Source of the DNA: Stenomitos frigidus ULC18
GTDB lineage: Bacteria; Cyanobacteriota; Cyanobacteriia; Leptolyngbyales; Leptolyngbyaceae
Length of the DNA: 64,000 nucleotides
NCBI RefSeq assembly: GCF_003003795.1
Contig: NZ_PVWK01000029.1
Location: 1-64,000 of the forward strand
Direction of reading: 5' to 3'
Part shown: positions 1 through 8,032 of the stretch, in pieces
Numbering within the stretch: position 1 is the first letter of the stretch
Layout of the letters: the number at the start of each line of letters is the position of its first letter
Program-made: the position numbers and the translations under genes
Notes under the pieces: generated by a model
The model's database searches: none
Told to the model about the DNA's origin: nothing
The model's input: the letters and a program-made list of their open reading frames with translations, nothing else

Positions 1-12
1 CGCAATCCAGAA

Positions 13-366
13 TTACCAAAATGGGATATCCTTATTCAACCTGCTAGCGGGTAAATTCATTCCTAGAAATCTCCTAAAGTCTGGTCTCCAGCCAGCAGCG
101 GTTGTTGCTCGGTGTCTACTCGCTCGGCTAGCCCCCGATGCACTTTGCCGACTGTCTTGTAAGGCGGCATCGATGCTTGACCAACGCCGCCGAAAGACTG
201 GACTTTGGGACAAACTGACAAACGAGCTAATGCTGGCACTGACCAACACGGCATCCATCAAATCAAACATGGCGTCTTTGGCTTTGCCTAAAGACTGATA
301 CAGGCTCTGGCGAAATTGGCTCAGTGGCTCGAAGATCATAGGGTCAATGATGCTTTGCTTTTTCAT
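13..366 (-). pseudogene. Degenerate N-terminal fragment of a cyanobacterial IS transposase
   Basis: The first ~70 residues (FRQSLYQSLGKAKDAMFDLMDAV, read here as FRQSLYQ then GKAKDAMFDL, and later SLSPVFRRRWSS) match the N-terminal region of a transposase family common in cyanobacteria. After about residue 75 the expected continuation (a run containing QQPLLAGDQT) is found in another minus-strand frame at about 63-160, so there is a frameshift. The reading then meets a stop at 13-15. The DDE catalytic core is absent from the window. I see no terminal inverted repeat, so the IS boundaries are unknown. It is a dead remnant and not a functional gene. Confidence 0.7.
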
Positions 367-431
367 TGACTCTACGGCAGTTGGTGCCTTGCGCTAGCTG
401 CCTTCTTTACCTGGTTAGTTCAAAGTCCAGT

Positions 432-578
432 TTCATTCGAGCGTTTGTTACTTTTGCTTGAGTGTTTGCTGCTTCTGTTCAAGCCGTTGTTACTTTCATT
501 CGAGCGTTTGTTACTTCGGTTGAAGTAGTTGTTAGTAACGGTGAAGCTGTCGTTACTAACGGTAAAGCGTTTGTGAAG
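432..578. repeat. Seven tandem copies of a degenerate 21-bp repeat
   Basis: Units begin at 432, 453, 474, 495, 516, 537 and 558, each exactly 21 bp. Units 1 and 4 are identical. The unit length equals seven codons, so both strands read as degenerate heptads: on the plus strand units such as SVQAVVT, NGEAVVT and NGKAFVK, on the minus strand NKRSNES and NNGLNRS. One plus-strand unit contains a TGA, so this is not a long continuous coding region. The surrounding stretch 367-653 has no convincing gene. There are no unique spacers, so it is not a CRISPR array. Confidence 0.85.
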
Positions 579-653
579 TGCGATCGCCCTGAAGCAAGCA
601 CCGCTACTCGGCACAAAGCCCTGTCAAATGGCGAAAGCAACCCCGCATAACCG

Positions 654-1001
654 CTATTGGGGCTGTTTTTGTGGACAGGGGTTGCCGTTCGCATCGACGA
701 AATTACACTGTCCTGTGGTAAAAGCATTCGTCACTCTCGGATCGAACACAGGTGGAGCCGACGCACTGGAGACAGTTACAGCAGTCCCATTTGCAGGCAT
801 TTCTCCAGACGTTTTGCCACAGACTTGACTCACGTCGATCGTGCTACTGCCCTGAAATTGAATGTAGCAAACAGGCGCATTGGCATCCAACCGCAACGTT
901 GATCCAGATGGAAGGGATGGCAATGGAAGTGCGATCGCGGCGTTTGCCAGAATGGATGTGCAGGCGATCGCGGCACCCATGCAGAAACAAGGCTTCGACA
1001 T
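654..1001 (-). CDS. Small exported protein with a CYIQ...CGK motif
   Basis: A 115-residue protein with an N-terminal signal-like segment (MSKPCFCMGAAIACTSIL followed by an Ala-rich region ending near residue 24). The mature part has PVCYIQFQGSSTIDVSQVCGK and a C-terminal Cys pair (GQCNF...NPCPQ). I chose the ATG at 1001 because it puts the signal peptide at the N-terminus. A start at 1043 would overlap the upstream transporter gene. It lies 16 bp behind that gene on the same strand, so it is probably the last gene of the DUF4331-TPR-NicO operon. The protein at 53302-53787 carries the same motif. The function is unknown; four cysteines in the exported part suggest disulfides. Confidence 0.6.
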   Translation of the reverse strand: MSKPCFCMGAAIACTSILANAAIALPLPSLPSGSTLRLDANAPVCYIQFQGSSTIDVSQVCGKTSGEMPANGTAVTVSSASAPPVFDPRVTNAFTTGQCNFVDANGNPCPQKQPQ

Positions 1002-1017
1002 AGCAAGCACCAAATGG

Positions 1018-2496
1018 TTAGAAGGACAGCTTGAGCAACCCAATTTGCATGATTGCCTGCGTTGAAATGCCTACGCCGAGCAGCGTCATGACTAACGCAC
1101 TCACTGCTGGCAACAGTCTAACCAGGCGCACTTGAGTCGGCATGCGCTCAAACAAATGACGGGCGCTCACCAGCATTAAGCCAAGTGCTGTCAGAGTTCC
1201 TGCTAGTCCCAGGCTAAAGACCAACACCATCAACAAGCCAAACCCAACACGACCCAAGGCGATCGCGCTTAGCAACATCACCAGTGCCGATGGACAGGGC
1301 ACCATCCCACCTGATACCCCCAACGCCAAAAGGCTTCGCCAGGTCACAGGCGCACCATCGCTGCCTGGTGTCACATGAGAGTGAACATGTCCGTCGCCAT
1401 GATCATGTGGATGCAACTGGTGATGCTCATGCGGCTGCGAGTGGTCAGTTCGATCGTGTGAATGGTCATGATGATTGTGCCTCTGCTCGGCATGAGTATG
1501 AGTGTGTGGCGCTGCCTGTGCATGGACATGAGCCACGGCATGTGTATGCTCTGAAGGCTCATGTGTATGGCTATGCGAGTGGTCGTCATGCTGGTGCGAT
1601 CGCGCTGCCTTTGCGGCTACGCGATTCTGGCGCAAACGGCTGATGAGTTGACGCAACCCAATATCGACCACAATCAAGCCTGAAATAAAGCTGAGCCAGG
1701 GATACAGACGCTCTGGCAGAACGTACTGGGAGAAAAACAGCGTCCCTAACCCTAGCGCAAACACGCCAGCCGTATGGGTGATGGTTGTCGTCAAGCCTAA
1801 GAACACGGCATGTTGTGGCGTTGCATGAGCGCCTACCAAGTAAGCGCCAACGATCGTCTTCCCGTGTCCTGGTGACATGGCGTGCATCGCTCCCCATACA
1901 AAGCAACCTGCGATCGCCAGGGGAATACCCCCTGCGAAATACCAGAGTGCATGTTGCATCAAAGCAGCCTCTTTGCTGTCTGGGCTAAAGATCACGCTCT
2001 GCGTCTGTCCAGGAGCATGAATAGTAGTCAAACAGCGGGCAGTTGCTACTCCTGGCAAGAATAAATCATAGTGCAGCCTTAAGCCTTTTACAGGCCGCAA
2101 CCAGGTGTACGTCAGGTTGAGCGTACTGTGCGTGCCAGCCGTTACTTGCTGATCCGGCGGCAGAACAGTAGTGTCCGATGATGCAACCGTAAGCGTGCCA
2201 CGATCGCCCTTGCTATCCGTGAGGCGAATGCGATCGCTCAGGAAAGTGGTCAACTCTGTCTGATGAGTACGCACTTCAGCAGGAGACAGCGTTCCATCTC
2301 GATTGTCATCAGCCGATGCGATCAATCCCGTTGGAAACGTCAGCGTGATGTGGGTGGTGATGTCGCCAACCTCCACATTTGCCACTGCCAAATCTGCCCA
2401 ATGTGCTTGACTCGGCGTTGCCAGCCCGATCGACAGCAGCAACGCACCCAAAAACGAAAAAATGCCTACCCTAATCAAACCCCATCGTCGCTTCAT
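1018..2496 (-). CDS. NicO/RcnA-type nickel-cobalt transporter with periplasmic N-terminal domain
   Basis: A 492-residue membrane protein. Residues 1-31 form a signal peptide. An exported domain of about 150 residues follows and contains an EF-hand-like loop (DDNRDGTLSPAEV). The transporter core starts near residue 185 and carries the family hallmark GAMHAMSPGHGKTIVGAYLVG, split here as HAMSPGHGKT and AYLVGAHA. A long cytoplasmic or loop segment (about residues 300-375) is packed with His and Asp (HQHDDHSHSHTHE and similar), as usual for Ni/Co efflux proteins of the NicO family. The second half has GVSGGMVPCPSALV. Direction of transport and the metal are inferred from the family. It follows the TPR gene by 88 bp and is probably co-transcribed with it. 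Confidence 0.85.
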   Translation of the reverse strand: MKRRWGLIRVGIFSFLGALLLSIGLATPSQAHWADLAVANVEVGDITTHITLTFPTGLIASADDNRDGTLSPAEVRTHQTELTTFLSDRIRLTDSKGDRGTLTVASSDTTVLPPDQQVTAGTHSTLNLTYTWLRPVKGLRLHYDLFLPGVATARCLTTIHAPGQTQSVIFSPDSKEAALMQHALWYFAGGIPLAIAGCFVWGAMHAMSPGHGKTIVGAYLVGAHATPQHAVFLGLTTTITHTAGVFALGLGTLFFSQYVLPERLYPWLSFISGLIVVDIGLRQLISRLRQNRVAAKAARSHQHDDHSHSHTHEPSEHTHAVAHVHAQAAPHTHTHAEQRHNHHDHSHDRTDHSQPHEHHQLHPHDHGDGHVHSHVTPGSDGAPVTWRSLLALGVSGGMVPCPSALVMLLSAIALGRVGFGLLMVLVFSLGLAGTLTALGLMLVSARHLFERMPTQVRLVRLLPAVSALVMTLLGVGISTQAIMQIGLLKLSF

Positions 2497-2518
2497 GACT
2501 GCTTCCTACAAGTGGTTT

Positions 2519-2588
2519 TGGCTATCAGCTATCAGCTATCAGCTATCAGCGTTAAATTCCAGGCTGACCGCTGACGGCTGACCGCTAA
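2519..2588. repeat. Heptamer tandem repeats between the NicO and TPR genes
   Basis: Four-fold AGCTATC heptamers (about 2519-2551) are followed, after a short spacer, by GCTGACC-type heptamers (about 2563-2588). The stop codon of the TPR gene (TAG on the minus strand, 2585-2587) lies inside the second block. Similar heptamer blocks occur at 7954-8031, 14051-14084, 23351-23399 and 63070-63245. Confidence 0.85.
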
Positions 2589-3970
2589 TTCAACCCAAGC
2601 AACCCAACACCCAATCCAAGCGCCTTCTGTGCCTGTTCATCAAAGGTGGGATCGGTTTCTTGTGCCGCTTTGAACAATGCGTTTGCTTGAGTCGTGTTGC
2701 CGAGTGTCTGCGCGATCGTGCCTGCCCGCTTAAATAGCGCTGCATCTCGAATGCCCCAGCGAAGCGCTTCTTGCGTCGCCTGCTGTGCGTCTTGCCCGCG
2801 CCCCATGCGAGACAGTACCCAGGCAAGCGTATCCATCGTCTCGGCATCGCGCCGCACCTGGACTTCTTGCTGCATCAGGCTGAGGGCTTCAGTCAGATCT
2901 GGGGGACGCCCACGTTCCAGTAAGAGCCGTGCCAGTTCGCGTCGATGCCCGAAGGCTGTGAGATCCTGTCTCAAGCGCGCTTCTGCCCGATCGCGCCACT
3001 CGGTTGCACTCTGCGGATCGCCCTGTAGCTCTTTGACCCGCGCCATGCCTCTGAAAACGATGTGATCGTAGACTGTGGGCGATCGTTGCGAGGTGAGAAA
3101 GATCTTCGAATAGAGCTTTTCTGCAGCACGATAGTCCCCACGTCGGACTTCCAGTTCGGCCAGATTCAGGACTGCTGGGGGATATTGAGGCAACACGCGT
3201 AGCGCTTCACGGTAAAGCTTTTCTGCCATATCGAGCTGCCCGCGCTTGAAGTAGAGCCGACCCAACACCGTGCGTGCCCAGACAGAACTGCCTGTTTCTT
3301 CGGGTTCTTCTGCCACCAGTCCTTGTTGAAACGCTTGCATGGCCGCCTGATCCTTGCCTTGCGAAACATCGACTAACGCTCGTAGCGTTAGTGCTGCCAG
3401 ATCGGGGTTTCGTGCTACCAGGCGATCGGCCGCTTGACTGGCATCCTTCACCTTGCCTATAGCCAGGTTTGTTGTCACCTGCACGGCTAGTGTATCTTCA
3501 TTGGGAGTGGCTTTTTGCGACAGACGAAGGGCTTCCCGAAAATCATGTTTGGCGGTGGCAACTCTGGCAAGTGCCATCAGTGCACCATCGTTAGAAAAGG
3601 GCAGCTTCACCAATGATTCTTGAGCGGTTTGTTCTCCGAGTAAGTACCAACTGGTTTCCCCCGTTGCCCGTGCCATTTTGATATAGGCTTTGGCAAGCAG
3701 GGCACGGTTCATCCCACCCGATGGATCTTGACGGATACGATCCTGATAGAAGGCAATTTCTTGCTCTAGCGTTTGGGTGACGCTTCCAGGTGATGGTCGT
3801 TCAAAATTGTAGCGATAGGGTGCGTCAAGCTTGGCGCGATCAAGCTCTGTCCATACTTTTAACCCGATCGGGATGGTTAATAGCAAACCTGCGATCGGCA
3901 ATATTACTAGCGGCAGCTTACGCAGGCGTTTGAGCGTTGCCTGCCCCACTCTGTTTGGACTGTACTCCAT
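2585..3970 (-). CDS. Membrane-anchored tetratricopeptide repeat protein
   Basis: A 461-residue protein with one N-terminal membrane segment (LPLVILPIAGLLLTIPIGLKV, about residues 22-41) and a long TPR solenoid. Clear repeat units include the one ending in AEKLYREALRVLPQYPPAVLNLA and the next, GDYRAAEKLYSKIF; further units reach the C-terminus. The ATG at 3970 is chosen over an upstream start at 4021 because a GGAGGA Shine-Dalgarno lies 8 bp before it. The topology implies that the TPR part is periplasmic. It sits between a DUF4331 gene (84 bp upstream) and a NicO transporter gene, so a scaffold role in that exported system is inferred. The last codon and stop fall in a heptamer repeat. Confidence 0.8.
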   Translation of the reverse strand: MEYSPNRVGQATLKRLRKLPLVILPIAGLLLTIPIGLKVWTELDRAKLDAPYRYNFERPSPGSVTQTLEQEIAFYQDRIRQDPSGGMNRALLAKAYIKMARATGETSWYLLGEQTAQESLVKLPFSNDGALMALARVATAKHDFREALRLSQKATPNEDTLAVQVTTNLAIGKVKDASQAADRLVARNPDLAALTLRALVDVSQGKDQAAMQAFQQGLVAEEPEETGSSVWARTVLGRLYFKRGQLDMAEKLYREALRVLPQYPPAVLNLAELEVRRGDYRAAEKLYSKIFLTSQRSPTVYDHIVFRGMARVKELQGDPQSATEWRDRAEARLRQDLTAFGHRRELARLLLERGRPPDLTEALSLMQQEVQVRRDAETMDTLAWVLSRMGRGQDAQQATQEALRWGIRDAALFKRAGTIAQTLGNTTQANALFKAAQETDPTFDEQAQKALGLGVGLLGLN

Positions 3971-4054
3971 GCTGTTCCTCCCCAGTTTTTGGTCGATAAC
4001 TTGTAGTGAGTAGGGGCGCAAGGTTTTGCGCCCCCACCGCCTAGAACTGAGTTG

Positions 4055-5356
4055 TTAGTTCGGCAATGCCAGGTAAGGGAAGGAAGGCACCAGTGGGTTG
4101 TGTCCCTGAGACGGATTGCCAGGAGTGCCATCGTAGGAAACGTTATCACTCGCGATCGCGCCGTTTGTCAGCACACTTAACGTAATGTCGATGACATCAT
4201 CCTTAAATAGACGACCGCGAATGGGGCTGCCTTTGGCATTGAGAGCGTTGGCGTAACCACTTGCTCCTGTTGTATCGATGCGCATGACATCGGGCAAGAA
4301 GGCACCCAACAACGCATTCGCACGAGCATCCGTGTTCCCTACTGCCAGTAGAGTTTGTTTAGCCTCTGTGACAATGGGTGCCGCAATGCTGGCGGCTGGT
4401 TGTTGACCTGCCAGTGCAGCGGCAACGAAGTCAGGTCCAACGCTGTTATACGCATTAAGCAACGCATTGGTTCGTATCAACCCTTCGTTAATCGCGGGAC
4501 GCGCGAGTTGTTCGACCTGAATGTATTTACCGTTGGCACCCGGAACCGAGATCGTTTCCCAAACGTCAAACACCTTCGCTTGGCTGCCACCTTGCAAGAA
4601 CTTGATCGGTACGCGCACTGCGATCGCATTCACGTTATAGCCCTTCGCAAAATCGATCGCGGTATTGATTGGACGAAAGCCAACGGCAGGACCTGTTCCC
4701 GCTGCACCAGCCCGCACCCGGAAATACTGCTCAACGTCAAAGAAGAAGGGATCTTCCCGCAGACCCGCAAACACAGAGAGATTGGCATCGCCCAGCGCAA
4801 CCTGATTGACGATCGGCGCGGTGCTGGGATCAGGGGCAAGCGGCGTTGTTTTGCCAACAACCGCAGTCTGCTTACTACCATCACGAATAGTAGTGAGCTT
4901 AATTTCTTGCTGGTTTTTGGCATCGGGAGCGCCAAATTCAAAGCGCAGCAGCACATCGGTCTGACCTGTCGGTGTAGCATCTTTGTCGGTAGCACGAGTC
5001 ACCTTAAACTCATAGCGAGCGCGTGTGCTGAAGTAATACTGTTGGCGGGCGACCGACCGTGGGTTTGTGTTCATCACAAAGACCAGATCACTATCTGAGG
5101 CACCCGGATTCTGGTCTTGCTCACGAAACACGTACAAATCCGTCAGGTTCAAGTTGCGCCCTTTCGTATCCACTTCACCATCATCATGGTCAGACGATCG
5201 CACATACTGCGTTGCGACGCCTGCCGTGATAATCACGCCTAGCGCAATTAAACTCAGTCGTAGAGGTGCTGCGGTTAAAAAGCGTTTCCAGAGAGTGCGG
5301 TCAGCTTTGGGGGCGTTCTCAGTTTTGTCGTGGGGAGGACGGGGCTTGAGCATCAT
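4055..5356 (-). CDS. DUF4331 family exported protein
   Basis: A 433-residue protein. A basic N-terminus and one hydrophobic segment (LRLSLIALGVIITAGVATQYV) suggest export or an uncleaved anchor. Just after it is SSDHDDGEVDTKGRNLNLTDLYVF, the typical DUF4331 opening (SSDHDDGE then LNLTDLYVF). Later motifs include VVFVMNTNPRS-like LVFVMNTNPRS, RFEFGAP and an ADPFFFD-like REDPFFFDVEQYF. The family function is not known. Its acidic N-terminus could bind metal. ATG at 5356 has AGGAA about 10 bp upstream; the longer form from 5395 has none. It is the first gene of the leftward operon with the TPR and NicO genes. Confidence 0.85.
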   Translation of the reverse strand: MMLKPRPPHDKTENAPKADRTLWKRFLTAAPLRLSLIALGVIITAGVATQYVRSSDHDDGEVDTKGRNLNLTDLYVFREQDQNPGASDSDLVFVMNTNPRSVARQQYYFSTRARYEFKVTRATDKDATPTGQTDVLLRFEFGAPDAKNQQEIKLTTIRDGSKQTAVVGKTTPLAPDPSTAPIVNQVALGDANLSVFAGLREDPFFFDVEQYFRVRAGAAGTGPAVGFRPINTAIDFAKGYNVNAIAVRVPIKFLQGGSQAKVFDVWETISVPGANGKYIQVEQLARPAINEGLIRTNALLNAYNSVGPDFVAAALAGQQPAASIAAPIVTEAKQTLLAVGNTDARANALLGAFLPDVMRIDTTGASGYANALNAKGSPIRGRLFKDDVIDITLSVLTNGAIASDNVSYDGTPGNPSQGHNPLVPSFPYLALPN

Positions 5357-5489
5357 GGTGGTAGTTTCCTGAAGATAGTTTGTGTGCTGAGTCATCTAGG
5401 GGAATGTCTGGTGTAAAAGGGCTTAAGATGCAGCCAGTGAGCGATCGCATAACGCTACTGCCTCATGCCTTCACACCCGTGCAGAGAAA

Positions 5490-6224
5490 TCAAACGATCG
5501 ATCGTCGTTTCTGCTTAAGCGACTTTCTGACCTGGTAGCCAATGCCCAAAAGACCAGCGGCAATCAGACCCGCCGTTTCGCTTGGCTCTGGAACACCTGC
5601 CGCGTTGGTAGCAGTCACACCAGTAAAGCTAATCTGGTAGTCGCCACCTGATGTACCGTCACCCACGAACCCAGTGAGAGGCGACGCTGCCCCCGAACCT
5701 GTCGGCGCAAAAATACCGCTGACATCCGCATCACCAAAAATGCTGCCACCCACGCTGACGGGGCTGTAGCCAGAGCTGGCGATCGCGAGGAAATAGGTGC
5801 CGGATGCCGTGGGCGCAAAGCCACCCGATGTTAGCGATGCTTGAGCCGTACCAAAGCTGTCATCATTGCCGTACACACCCCGACCAGCCAAGTCAAACAA
5901 AAAGAGCTGCGGGTCAGGCAGCAAAGTAGTCGGTGATCCTAGCTGCTGGTCGATCGGCAGCTCAATCAACGTATTCGCGTTAATAGTGGTGGCAGAAAAT
6001 GTCTGGCCACCCGCCAGCACGATGCGAAACAGGTTGATCACGTTCGGTGCTGAAAGGGTTCCGGTGATTGCCTCCAGGGGTTGTGAGCCACCTGGAATGA
6101 CTTGAGCGGTGTCTAATGTTTGACCAGTATCACCAACCTGGCTAAACGTCACTGCCTGTGCATAACCAGAAGACAGCCCTACCGCAAAGACGGATACGGC
6201 GACTGCCTGCGCCAACTTGTTCAT
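5490..6224 (-). CDS. PEP-CTERM sorting domain protein, DVUA0089-like
   Basis: A 244-residue secreted protein. It has an N-terminal signal peptide (MNKLAQAVAVSVFAVGLSSG) and a C-terminal sorting signal: VPEPSETAG, a hydrophobic stretch (LIAAGLLGIGYQV) and a basic tail (RKSLKQKRR). PEP-CTERM proteins are cut and anchored by exosortase, which is not in this window. The central part (LFLFDLAGRGVYGNDDS, SGTYFLAIASSGYSP) resembles the DVUA0089 group, which is related to bacterial pre-peptidase-like beta domains. ATG at 6224 is chosen because it opens directly onto the signal peptide and has GGGAAAG upstream. It is transcribed in the same direction as the DUF4331 operon but is 133 bp away. Confidence 0.8.
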   Translation of the reverse strand: MNKLAQAVAVSVFAVGLSSGYAQAVTFSQVGDTGQTLDTAQVIPGGSQPLEAITGTLSAPNVINLFRIVLAGGQTFSATTINANTLIELPIDQQLGSPTTLLPDPQLFLFDLAGRGVYGNDDSFGTAQASLTSGGFAPTASGTYFLAIASSGYSPVSVGGSIFGDADVSGIFAPTGSGAASPLTGFVGDGTSGGDYQISFTGVTATNAAGVPEPSETAGLIAAGLLGIGYQVRKSLKQKRRSIV

Positions 6225-6654
6225 AAAATGCTTTCCCTTAGGCTGAGTGCGGTGAGATCTTGGAAATAAACGATCGATACTGTCAAAACTTGGCATCACA
6301 AAATGGCGCAGCATGAACCGGAGTTTGCACTCCGAAAATTCACGATGCCGTTTTTGCTAATGCTCAGGTTTTGACAACTTGGCTGACGCTCTCCCCCCTA
6401 AATACGACTCAGGGGAAGCGCTGGATTTAAATTGGATTTATTTGAATGATTTAAATGCCAGCGTTGCTTTTAAGTAGAAGTACGTAGATACATACCTGTG
6501 CGGAAACGGTATCAGATTTAACTCACGCCTTCACTCTTCCAAAAGACTTAAGTAAGCAAACGTCCATCAAACTAGACATGCTGATAGTTGACAGCCTGTC
6601 ATAAGCTTCTGTCATTCTCGGCAGCTCTACGAACGCCCTCTAAAAACTCAGCGT
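6225..6654. other. Intergenic region with leader hairpin
   Basis: 430 bp without a credible gene, between the PEP-CTERM gene and an L,D-transpeptidase gene on the same strand. A perfect hairpin (stem CGGAGT, loop TTGC, 6319-6334) lies about 95 bp upstream of the PEP-CTERM start and would be in its mRNA leader if transcription starts further upstream. An AT-rich stretch near 6420-6475 could hold the promoter, but I cannot define a -10/-35 pair with confidence. Confidence 0.4.
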
Positions 6655-7266
6655 TCAGGGTTCCACAGAAACAATTGTACCCAAGCTGACCTGATCAAAC
6701 ATTGCCGTCACATCTCGGTTTCGCATGCGCAGACAGCCGTGAGAAACGGCTTGACCCAACAGTTCTTCCTGGTTGGTGCCGTGAAAGCCAATCTGCGTTT
6801 TGCCATCCGTCCAGATGCCAATCCATCGGACACCCAGTGGGTTGTCTGGCCCCGGTTCAATCAGTTGACCCGTTCTAAAGCTCTTGAAAACAGGGTTTTT
6901 CTCCTTTGACAAGACTTGAAAAATGCCCGTTGGCGTTTCCCATCCCTGTTTGCCGATCGCCAGCGTGTACTTGGCTAACAGCCGATCGCCCTGATACAGA
7001 TAAACACGCCGCTGACTGAGCTTAACAACTAGACGAACGGCGATCGCAGCGTTTTCTGGAGTTATCGCGTGTTCAAATGTAGGCAGCGGTGGCAGTATCG
7101 TGAGCATGAATGGCGACGATTGCGACTCTGAGGCAGCTTCTTGCCCCGTTGCTGGCTGGCTGCTGCCCAAGAGTAGCGTTAGAAGGCTCAAACCCAACAC
7201 GAGTGATCGGATAGCACAATCGGGGAATTGACTAACGATATCTTGACCTGAATCCAATGCTGCCAC
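6655..7266 (-). CDS. L,D-transpeptidase (YkuD domain)
   Basis: A 203-residue exported enzyme. The start is a GTG at 7266. A hydrophobic segment (LVLGLSLLTLLLGS) is the signal peptide or anchor. The YkuD domain runs from about residue 75 (LVVKLSQRRVYLYQGDRLLAKY) to the end. The catalytic block reads HGTNQEELLGQAVSHGC then LRMRN, with the nucleophilic Cys in SHGC and the supporting His residues present. Such enzymes make 3-3 peptidoglycan cross-links or attach proteins to the wall. It stands alone, with 231 bp to the divergent cynS. Confidence 0.9.
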   Translation of the reverse strand: MAALDSGQDIVSQFPDCAIRSLVLGLSLLTLLLGSSQPATGQEAASESQSSPFMLTILPPLPTFEHAITPENAAIAVRLVVKLSQRRVYLYQGDRLLAKYTLAIGKQGWETPTGIFQVLSKEKNPVFKSFRTGQLIEPGPDNPLGVRWIGIWTDGKTQIGFHGTNQEELLGQAVSHGCLRMRNRDVTAMFDQVSLGTIVSVEP

Positions 7267-7497
7267 TGTATTAGAGCTTGGTTGAACCGTAATCGTGCAC
7301 TGTCAAGCCAGCGTCTTAAAAGTAGAGATCGTAGTTATTGCTACAAAAACCGCTGTGAGCTTCACTAACAATGCAGTCGACAAACATGTATAGGTAACTT
7401 CCAGACGTGTGGTTGATGATCTGTAAGGGTGTTGCATGTAACGTCCCTACCGATCTAACTCAACTTCACAAGTTTTTTCACTTCACAAGGATGTGTC

Positions 7498-7947
7498 ATG
7501 TCGCTTTCAGAAATTCCTGCTTTGACCGAAAAGCTGCTGGCAGCTAAAAAAGCGAAAAGTCTCAGTTTTGCCGATCTGGAAACCGTCGTCGGACGCGATG
7601 AAGTTTGGCTTGCAGCGCTATTCTACCGTCAAGCGAGCGCTTCGGAAGACGAAGCTACCAAATTGCTCAACGCGTTGGGTCTCAGTACCGACCTGGTGCC
7701 CGAACTAACGGGCTATCCGTTGAAGGGGCTTGGTCCCATTGTGCCCACCGACCCGCTGATTTATCGCTTCTACGAAATTATTCAGGTCTACGGCTTTCCG
7801 ATGAAAGAGATCATTCACGAAAAATTTGGCGATGGCATTATGAGCGCGATCGACTTCACCCTCGACATCGAAAAAGTAGAAGACCCGAAGGGCGATCGTG
7901 TCAAAGTAACGTTAGATGGCAAGTTCTTGTCGTATAAAAAGTGGTGA
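7498..7947 (+). CDS. cynS: Cyanase (cyanate lyase)
   Basis: A 149-residue full-length cyanase, which converts cyanate and bicarbonate to ammonia and CO2. Catalytic residues are visible as Arg90 and Glu93 ([13 protein letters not shown]) and Ser116 ([10 protein letters not shown]), equivalent to Arg96, Glu99 and Ser122 of the E. coli enzyme. The C-terminus is the usual [14 protein letters not shown] at 7498 has AAGG about 8 bp upstream. No cynABD-type cyanate transporter is next to it, which differs from the clustered arrangement in several cyanobacteria. Nitrogen control by NtcA would be expected, but the closest site (7438-7450) has a 7-bp instead of 8-bp spacer. Confidence 0.95.
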   Translation: MSLSEIPALTEKLLAAKKAKSLSFADLETVVGRDEVWLAALFYRQASASEDEATKLLNALGLSTDLVPELTGYPLKGLGPIVPTDPLIYRFYEIIQVYGFPMKEIIHEKFGDGIMSAIDFTLDIEKVEDPKGDRVKVTLDGKFLSYKKW

Positions 7948-7953
7948 TTTATT

Positions 7954-8031
7954 AGCGGTCAGCGATCAGCCATCAGCTATCAACTGTTGGAAGCGTTAGG
8001 GTCTAGCAACTGACCGCTGACTGCTGACTGC
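7954..8031. repeat. Inverted pair of heptamer repeat blocks between cynS and the Anbu gene
   Basis: Four heptamers AGCGGTC, AGCGATC, AGCCATC, AGCTATC (7954-7981) face three heptamers TGACCGC, TGACTGC, TGACTGC (8011-8031). The two blocks are partly complementary and could fold into a hairpin between two convergent genes. This could act as a two-way terminator or mRNA 3' end protector. Confidence 0.8.
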
Positions 8032-8032
8032 T

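Noticed and set aside
432..578. Possible CRISPR array
   Set aside because: Repeats are directly adjacent with no spacers, and no cas genes are near.
1380..1600. Repetitive His-rich codons in the transporter gene suggestive of a DNA repeat
   Set aside because: They encode the metal-binding loop typical of NicO/RcnA proteins.
4355..5098. A 247-codon plus-strand frame opposite the DUF4331 gene
   Set aside because: No recognisable motif, no good ribosome binding site, and the opposite strand has clear DUF4331 features.
7438..7450. NtcA-like site GTA-N7-TAC upstream of cynS
   Set aside because: The spacer is 7 bp and the consensus needs 8; no matching -10 element could be set with confidence.
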